Made by a program: the position numbers and the translations under genes. This document shows, piece after piece, positions 58,554 through 64,000 of a DNA stretch of 64,000 nt. The notes under the pieces were generated by a model. That model was not told the origin of the DNA. It ran no database searches and saw only the letters and a list, made by a program, of their open reading frames with translations. This DNA is from Corynebacterium liangguodongii (lineage in GTDB: Bacteria > Actinomycetota > Actinomycetes > Mycobacteriales > Mycobacteriaceae): positions 1,984,001 through 2,048,000 of the forward strand of contig NZ_CP026948.1 of NCBI RefSeq assembly GCF_003070865.1, in the 5' to 3' direction. The stretch's first letter is position 1. The number at the start of each line of letters is the position of its first letter.

Positions 58554-58570
58554 GGTATAGCAGCTATACC
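58554..58570 (-). promoter_or_regulatory. Palindromic operator candidate upstream of the FUSC gene
   Basis: GGTATAGC-A-GCTATACC, a perfect 17-bp palindrome centred about 38 bp before the start codon, and containing a TATACC/TATAGC -10-like core. It is probably bound by an efflux regulator encoded elsewhere. Next to it (58571-58608) is an AGCACC-type short repeat. Confidence 0.5.
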
Positions 58571-58630
58571 GCAGCACTAGCACCAGTACCAGCACCAGCA
58601 CCAGCACGCCCCCACCCACACGAGACACAC

Positions 58631-58666
58631 AAAACCGGGCGCGCCACGACAACGCGGCTCGCCCGG
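58631..58666 (-). terminator. Rho-independent terminator of fba
   Basis: Stem CCGGGCG / CGCCCGG with an 18-nt loop followed on the minus strand by TTTTGTGT, 15 bp after the fba stop. Confidence 0.85.
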
Positions 58667-58680
58667 CAACCGGGGTCAGA

Positions 58681-59715
<1,035 letters not shown>

Positions 59716-59793
59716 TGGGGGTTCCTCCAGGTGGTTGGCTCTATCGATCTTCGCCCCCAGTATGCCCGTTTTGGCCCTCCGGTGCAGTCGGTT

Positions 59794-61005
59794 CTACCCC
59801 CGTTGCACGCGTGCGGCCGCGGTTGCGATGCGGGCGGCGGCCTCCAACAGCATCCAGCCGGAGAGCTGGACGGAGAGATCACGTTCGTCGATACGCACGA
59901 GCCCCACGGCCTCGCTGATCGTGGCGGGGCCGAGCCCGTAGTTGTGCGGCAGGCGCGCGTCTTGAGTCCACTCGGAGGCGAAGACCGGCAGGCCGTCGAC
60001 CTCGAGGCGGCGGTTCCACAACGACTCCGCCGAGGCCATGACCATGCGGGCGGCGACCTTGCGGGTGGCGATGTTCTCGCGGGAGTCCTCCGGCAGGCGC
60101 AGCGCGACGTCGGCAAGGTAGCGCGCGAGGATGCCCTTGAAGAGGGCGCCGTCGCCGTCGCGGGTCTCTTGCGGCGGACACAGGATCACGCCCTGGGGGG
60201 TGGCCAGGTGCAGGGCGATGGCCTTGACGAGCTCGCGGATGTGGGTGATGTAGAACACGGAGTCGTCGGCGCGCTCGGAGTGGTCGAAGGAGTCGATGGG
60301 TTCGGTGGCGCCAAGCCCGACGTCCTCACGCAGCGCAAGCGCGATCTCAAGGGAGGCCCCCAGCACAGTGCCCTGGTTGTAGGTATAGATCTTGTCGACG
60401 ACCTCGGGGCCGTTCATGCGCATGCGGATGCCGTCGTTGATGAGGCCGGAATCTGCGCTCAAGTTGTCGAATATCCAATCCGTCGCCGTGCGGGCCTTAT
60501 CCAGCCGGCCCGTGCGCGCGAAGAGGATCGAGGCGGGGCCGTTGGACGGCACGTTGAAAAACGTCTCCCCCGCGCGCCAAGGCAGCACGCCGGCGTCAGG
60601 GTCGATGCCCGCGAGGATGTTGAACTCGAGCGCGTCGAGCGACTTGGTGCGCTCGATCCCCTCTAAGGCGAGCGCCCGGTTCCACGCCACCGCGAGCCAC
60701 GCCTTGTCGTCGTAGTAGCGGTTTTTGGACACGTCCCCGCGGCTGCGCAGCTTGATCGCGCGGAGCGTATCGGCAACCCGCCCCCGCCGCGTCTTCGTCG
60801 GGCGCCGCAGCGCCGCGTCGATCTGGCAGTCGAGGTAGTGCGCCTGCCACCAGTAGTGCCAGTGCACGAAGCTGCGCTCGGCCGGCCGCGGCGGCCAGGC
60901 CACCACGGCGAGGTTTGTCCTGGGCAGGCGCCACAGCGGGGCGGCGTGGCGCTCGGTGATGGCCTCTTCCGCCAGGTCCGCGCGATGCGGCCACTTCTCA
61001 GGCAC
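59794..61005 (-). CDS. Glycoside hydrolase family 76-like protein
   Basis: A protein of about 403 residues with the (alpha/alpha)6 barrel pattern of GH76 alpha-1,6-mannanases: NRYYDDKAWLAVAW with the paired catalytic Asp, IYTYNQGTVLGASLEIA and PSNGPASIL. No signal peptide is visible, unlike secreted GH76 enzymes, so it may act on cytoplasmic or lipid-linked mannosides. I chose the GTG at 61005 because GAAGGAAG lies upstream; a TTG at 61047 would add 14 residues. It is downstream of the trmH-like gene and upstream of fba. Confidence 0.75.
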   Translation of the reverse strand: MPEKWPHRADLAEEAITERHAAPLWRLPRTNLAVVAWPPRPAERSFVHWHYWWQAHYLDCQIDAALRRPTKTRRGRVADTLRAIKLRSRGDVSKNRYYDDKAWLAVAWNRALALEGIERTKSLDALEFNILAGIDPDAGVLPWRAGETFFNVPSNGPASILFARTGRLDKARTATDWIFDNLSADSGLINDGIRMRMNGPEVVDKIYTYNQGTVLGASLEIALALREDVGLGATEPIDSFDHSERADDSVFYITHIRELVKAIALHLATPQGVILCPPQETRDGDGALFKGILARYLADVALRLPEDSRENIATRKVAARMVMASAESLWNRRLEVDGLPVFASEWTQDARLPHNYGLGPATISEAVGLVRIDERDLSVQLSGWMLLEAAARIATAAARVQRG

Positions 61006-61050
61006 CTGCGACCCCACTTCCTTCGAACTCCAACCGGGTATACGCAAAAT

Positions 61051-61698
61051 CTACCAGGCGCGCGAGAGGTCGCCGTGCTGGCGAATCCAGGCGTGCATGG
61101 CGATGCCCGCCGCCACGCCCGCGTTGATGGAGCGCGTCGAGCCGAACTGGGCAATCGAGCAGGTCATCGACGCCGCGGCGGCCGTATCCCCGGTGATCCC
61201 GGGGCCTTCCTGCCCGAAGACGAGCACGCAGCGCTCGGGCAGCGTGGCGGTCTCCAGCGGCACGCTGCCGGGGGTGTTGTCGATCGCCACCACGGCCAGC
61301 CCCCGCCCGCGCGCCCAGGCGACGAGGTCGCCGACGGTGTCGTGGTGAATGATGTGCTGGTAGCGGTCGGTGACCATCGCGCCGCGGCGGTTCCAGCGCC
61401 GGCGCCCGACGATGTGGACGGCCTCGGCCAAAAAGGCGTTCGCGGTGCGCACGACGGTGCCGATGTTCATGTCGTTTTCGAAGTTCTCGATCGCGACGTG
61501 GAACGGGTGGCGCCGGGTATCTAGCTCGGCACGGATCGCCTCGAGCGACCAATACCGGTAGGCGTCGACGACGTTGCGGCGGTCCCCTTCGGCAAGCAGG
61601 GTTGGATCAAAGCGCGGGTCATCCGGCCACGGGCCCTCCCAGGGGCCGACACCGTGGCGGCCCTCCGCCCACTCGGTGGGGCCCTTAGGCGAGTCCAA
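61051..61698 (-). CDS. TrmH/SpoU family RNA methyltransferase
   Basis: A 215-residue SPOUT methyltransferase (2'-O-ribose methylation of tRNA or rRNA). Conserved motifs: ENFENDMNIGTVVRTANAFL, LVFGQEGPGI and SINAGVAAGIAMHAW, which form the knotted SAM site. I placed the start at the TTG at 61698, which overlaps the pyrE stop by 14 bp; longer frames only shadow pyrE. Co-transcribed with pyrE. Confidence 0.85.
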   Translation of the reverse strand: MDSPKGPTEWAEGRHGVGPWEGPWPDDPRFDPTLLAEGDRRNVVDAYRYWSLEAIRAELDTRRHPFHVAIENFENDMNIGTVVRTANAFLAEAVHIVGRRRWNRRGAMVTDRYQHIIHHDTVGDLVAWARGRGLAVVAIDNTPGSVPLETATLPERCVLVFGQEGPGITGDTAAAASMTCSIAQFGSTRSINAGVAAGIAMHAWIRQHGDLSRAW

Positions 61699-62221
61699 GA
61701 TCTGCAAGCCCGAGCAGGTAGCGGTAGTCCAGCCCCGCGTCGCGCAGCGCCTCGTCCGCGCCGGTTGCGCGGTCGACGACCGTGGCCACGCCAACGACCT
61801 CCGCGCCCTCGGCACGGCACGCCTCCACCGCGGTGAGCGGCGAGTTTCCGGTCGTGGTGGTGTCTTCGACAACGAGCACGCGTTTACCGCTAATCTGCGG
61901 TCCCTCAATGCGCCGCTGCATCCCGTGTTTTTTGGCCTCCTTGCGCACCACGAACGCGTCGATGTCGCGCCCGTCGGCGTGCATCATCGCCGTGGCGACC
62001 GGGTCCGCGCCGAGCGTGAGCCCGCCCACGGCGTCGAACTCGAGGTCCGCGGTGAGCTCGCGCAGCAGCTGCCCGATCAGCCTCGATGCGCGGTGGTGCA
62101 GCGTGGCGCGACGCAGGTCGACGTAGTAATCGGCCTCGCGCCCGGACGACAGGGTCACCTTGCCGTGCACTACTGCAAGCTCTTTGACCAGGCCCGCCAG
62201 TTCAGCTTTCCGCTCGTTCAT
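61685..62221 (-). CDS. pyrE: Orotate phosphoribosyltransferase
   Basis: A 178-residue enzyme forming OMP from orotate and PRPP in pyrimidine synthesis. PRPP motif VLVVEDTTTTGNSPLTAVEA, LTLGADPVATAMM and the flexible-loop lysines RKEAKKHG are present. ATG at 62221 with AAGGTAG upstream. Confidence 0.95.
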   Translation of the reverse strand: MNERKAELAGLVKELAVVHGKVTLSSGREADYYVDLRRATLHHRASRLIGQLLRELTADLEFDAVGGLTLGADPVATAMMHADGRDIDAFVVRKEAKKHGMQRRIEGPQISGKRVLVVEDTTTTGNSPLTAVEACRAEGAEVVGVATVVDRATGADEALRDAGLDYRYLLGLADLGLA

Positions 62222-62231
62222 GCCCACTACC

Positions 62232-63137
62232 TTACTCGTCGCCGAAAATCGACGGCGGAACCTGGTTACGGCGCACGCGGGTCAAATCGAAAGGCTGCTC
62301 TGCCACGGGGCCATCCGCGATGGGGTCTATCTCGTCGCCGCCCACGGCGCGCCGCTCGAGCGTGCCGCGCACCGCGCCCGTCGCCCGAGTCGGCATCTCC
62401 AGCGGCTCCTCGGGCCGCTTCACCGGTCTTGGATCGAAGGCATCTCGCGTGTCGACGCCCCCTCCACCAGCCACACCGACCACCTCGCGCGTGGGAAACT
62501 CCCACGCCACACTGCCCCACCTGCGCGGCGGGAGCACCCGCGCGGCGTCCGCGATGAGCGCGAGCGGCGCCAGTGTCGCATCGGCATCTTCCTCCGAGAC
62601 GGGGCCGGCAAACTGCGCGGCGGCCCACTCGGATTCGCACCACACTGCGCTCACGGCCTCCGGCATCTCCTCGAGCGCGGTGCGCACCCGCACGTCAATA
62701 AAGCGCTGCGCCGGCCCCGGCTCGTTGGACGCCACCCGAAAGCCCTGCGTGGTGGCCACCTCGACCACATCGGCCGGCAGCTCGCCCGCGAGCCCCTCCC
62801 TGCGCATCTCGACCACCACGTCGCTGACCTCACCGGTGCGCATCACCATCACCGCAACCGCCCCCACGTCCGCGAGGTAGACGTCGTGGCCGAAGGCGCT
62901 TCCCGCTGCGACGTTTCGCGGCCGGGCCCCGGCAGCAGCGGGCCCCCTGCCCCACTCGCCGCCCAGCGCGTCATCGGCGCGGGCGAAGTCGAAGCCCTTG
63001 TCCTTCGCCCAGGCGCGGCGCGCCCGGGCGCCGGCACCGGGCAGGCGCGGGGAGGAGGTCTCACGCTCGTCGGCGAACCACAACGCGGCGGCCCCGGCGA
63101 GGGCGAGAAGGGCGAGAATAATCAGTACGTAGGCCAT
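62232..63137 (-). CDS. Membrane-anchored hypothetical protein
   Basis: A 301-residue protein with one N-terminal helix (MAYVLIILALLALAGAAALWF) and a long soluble part without a recognised domain; the C-terminus is charged and ends RRNQVPPSIFGDE. The anchor could be an uncleaved signal. It lies 10 bp upstream of pyrE, suggesting co-transcription. A similar gene is found at this place in C. glutamicum; function unknown. Confidence 0.7.
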   Translation of the reverse strand: MAYVLIILALLALAGAAALWFADERETSSPRLPGAGARARRAWAKDKGFDFARADDALGGEWGRGPAAAGARPRNVAAGSAFGHDVYLADVGAVAVMVMRTGEVSDVVVEMRREGLAGELPADVVEVATTQGFRVASNEPGPAQRFIDVRVRTALEEMPEAVSAVWCESEWAAAQFAGPVSEEDADATLAPLALIADAARVLPPRRWGSVAWEFPTREVVGVAGGGGVDTRDAFDPRPVKRPEEPLEMPTRATGAVRGTLERRAVGGDEIDPIADGPVAEQPFDLTRVRRNQVPPSIFGDE

Positions 63138-63168
63138 CGCAGAGTGATGTTAGTGCGCGGCCGCGACA

Positions 63169-64000
63169 TTAGACGTCGCGGGCCACGGGGTTGGCCGGAT
63201 CTGCGCTCCACTGGGACCACCCGGCGACGAAGTGCGTGAGCACGGGAAGCCCGGCGTGAGCCGCGGCGGCCAGCAGCAGCGAGGAGTGATTACCCGAGCC
63301 GGAATACGCGATGACCTCGGCAGGGTCCGCGTTGTGCGTCACGCCGATCGCGGCGAAGCGGTCCCTAATAAGGTCGACGCTGACCACTTCGTGCGTGAGA
63401 GGATCAAACAGGTCATCAACGGGGAGATTGACGGCGCCGGGGATGTGGCCGGCTTTCAGATCGAGGTGCTCGTGGCGGCCGGAGAACCGGGGGGTATCCC
63501 GGGCGTCGACAAGCGTGCCCGCACAAGCCTTGACCTGCTCGATGTCGGCGACGGGCAGTGAGCCCGGCCGAAGCTCCATGGGCGCGCGCACGGCGACGTT
63601 GCCCGGCCCCGCGAGCGTGTCAAAACCGCGCGAATCCCACGCAGGGAACCCGCCGTCGAGGATGTAGACGTCCTCGACGCCGAGCCACCGCAGGAGCCAC
63701 CACGCGCGCGCCGCGTACACGCCCACGCCCGTGTCGTAGATGTAGACGGGCCGGCCAGGCTCGATGCCCCACCCGGCGACGTGCGCAGCGATGACGTCCA
63801 CCTGCGGCAGGGGGTTGCGGCCCTGCGGGCGCCCCGGCATGCCAGCCAGCGCGACCGCGGGGTCACAAAACAGTGCCGTGGGGATGTGTTCGGATTGGAA
63901 CTTCGACCACGCCCACCCCTCGCGAGGTTCCCACAGCGCGGCCAGGATCGTGTGCTTCTTACCGGTTTGGATACGTTCGTTGAGCTCGTCTGCCGAGACA
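63169..64000 (-). CDS. Rhodanese-like sulfurtransferase (5' end outside the window)
   Basis: The frame is open from the right window edge to the stop at 63169 (about 277 residues). It has two rhodanese domains: the N-terminal one is partial (ILAALWEPREGWAWSKFQSEHIPTALF), and the C-terminal one is complete (DARDTPRFSGRHEHLDLKAGHIPGAVNLP ... VIAYSGSGNHSSLLL). The usual catalytic Cys of the YCGSG loop is Ser here (codon TCC), so thiosulfate or mercaptopyruvate sulfurtransferase activity is doubtful. An ATG at 63840 lies inside the frame and is not the true start. Confidence 0.85.
   Translation of the reverse strand, partial: VSADELNERIQTGKKHTILAALWEPREGWAWSKFQSEHIPTALFCDPAVALAGMPGRPQGRNPLPQVDVIAAHVAGWGIEPGRPVYIYDTGVGVYAARAWWLLRWLGVEDVYILDGGFPAWDSRGFDTLAGPGNVAVRAPMELRPGSLPVADIEQVKACAGTLVDARDTPRFSGRHEHLDLKAGHIPGAVNLPVDDLFDPLTHEVVSVDLIRDRFAAIGVTHNADPAEVIAYSGSGNHSSLLLAAAAHAGLPVLTHFVAGWSQWSADPANPVARDV

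Overview
The window looks like a high-GC actinobacterial chromosome of the genus Corynebacterium; the species cannot be told from the sequence. Genus-level evidence: a PorA/PorH pair of tiny outer-membrane channel subunits beside groEL2 and ppk2, the glnX-glnH-pknG signalling operon, a CG3035-type N-acetylglutamate synthase, an ackA-pta pair, a Spa-type sortase pilus locus, and several leaderless promoters with a TANNNT -10 box 6-7 nt before the start codon. The order ppk2-porA-porH-groEL2 / def-NAGS-xthA-cls / NUDIX-glnX-glnH-pknG / ackA-pta / purT-purA / fba-trmH-pyrE is a core corynebacterial backbone, interrupted by accessory genes.

Layout. 1-10.5 kb: end of a membrane protein gene, then a leftward pilus operon (very large tip pilin, major pilin, minor pilin, class C sortase). 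10.6-16.6 kb: enoyl-CoA hydratase, PPK2, PorA and PorH, a lipase, a broken DUF2335 gene, and groEL2 under a CIRCE operator. 17.3-26 kb: M20 peptidase, a possible leader peptide, a LeuA-regulatory-domain protein, and the mrpACDEFG cation/proton antiporter operon. 26-33.6 kb: glutamate-cysteine ligase-like enzyme, LytR_C protein, DUF559 protein, DUF3263 protein and divergent def, NAGS, xthA and cls. 34.4-41.4 kb: NUDIX-ABC exporter operon and glnX-glnH-pknG. 41.6-55.3 kb: ackA-pta, a 1271-residue Rib-like surface protein with 258-bp internal repeats, purT, a Septu-like antiphage pair (ptuA plus a frameshifted ptuB), purA, a hypothetical gene and a PRC/DUF2382 stress-type protein. 55.5-64 kb: nadA-nadC, a FUSC transporter, fba, GH76 protein, trmH-like methyltransferase, pyrE, a membrane-anchored hypothetical protein and the body of a rhodanese-like gene that runs off the window.

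The most unusual feature is a family of modular intergenic repeat arrays (single module near 434; arrays at 16.8-17.3, 28.9-29.6, 33.6-34.4 and 41.4-41.6 kb). Two interchangeable module types of 84 bp (B) and about 94-95 bp (A) share a boundary tag AGGTGG(T/C)CACA and half-sites TGTGAC...GTCACA. The cores are 28 and 38 bp, so the modules differ by about one helical turn, and 84 and 94.5 bp equal 8 and 9 turns. All tags in the four arrays lie on the same strand. I know of no named family that fits them. Second in interest are the Septu-like system with a homopolymer frameshift, and a single symmetric -10 box that appears to drive two divergent leaderless genes (def and DUF3263).
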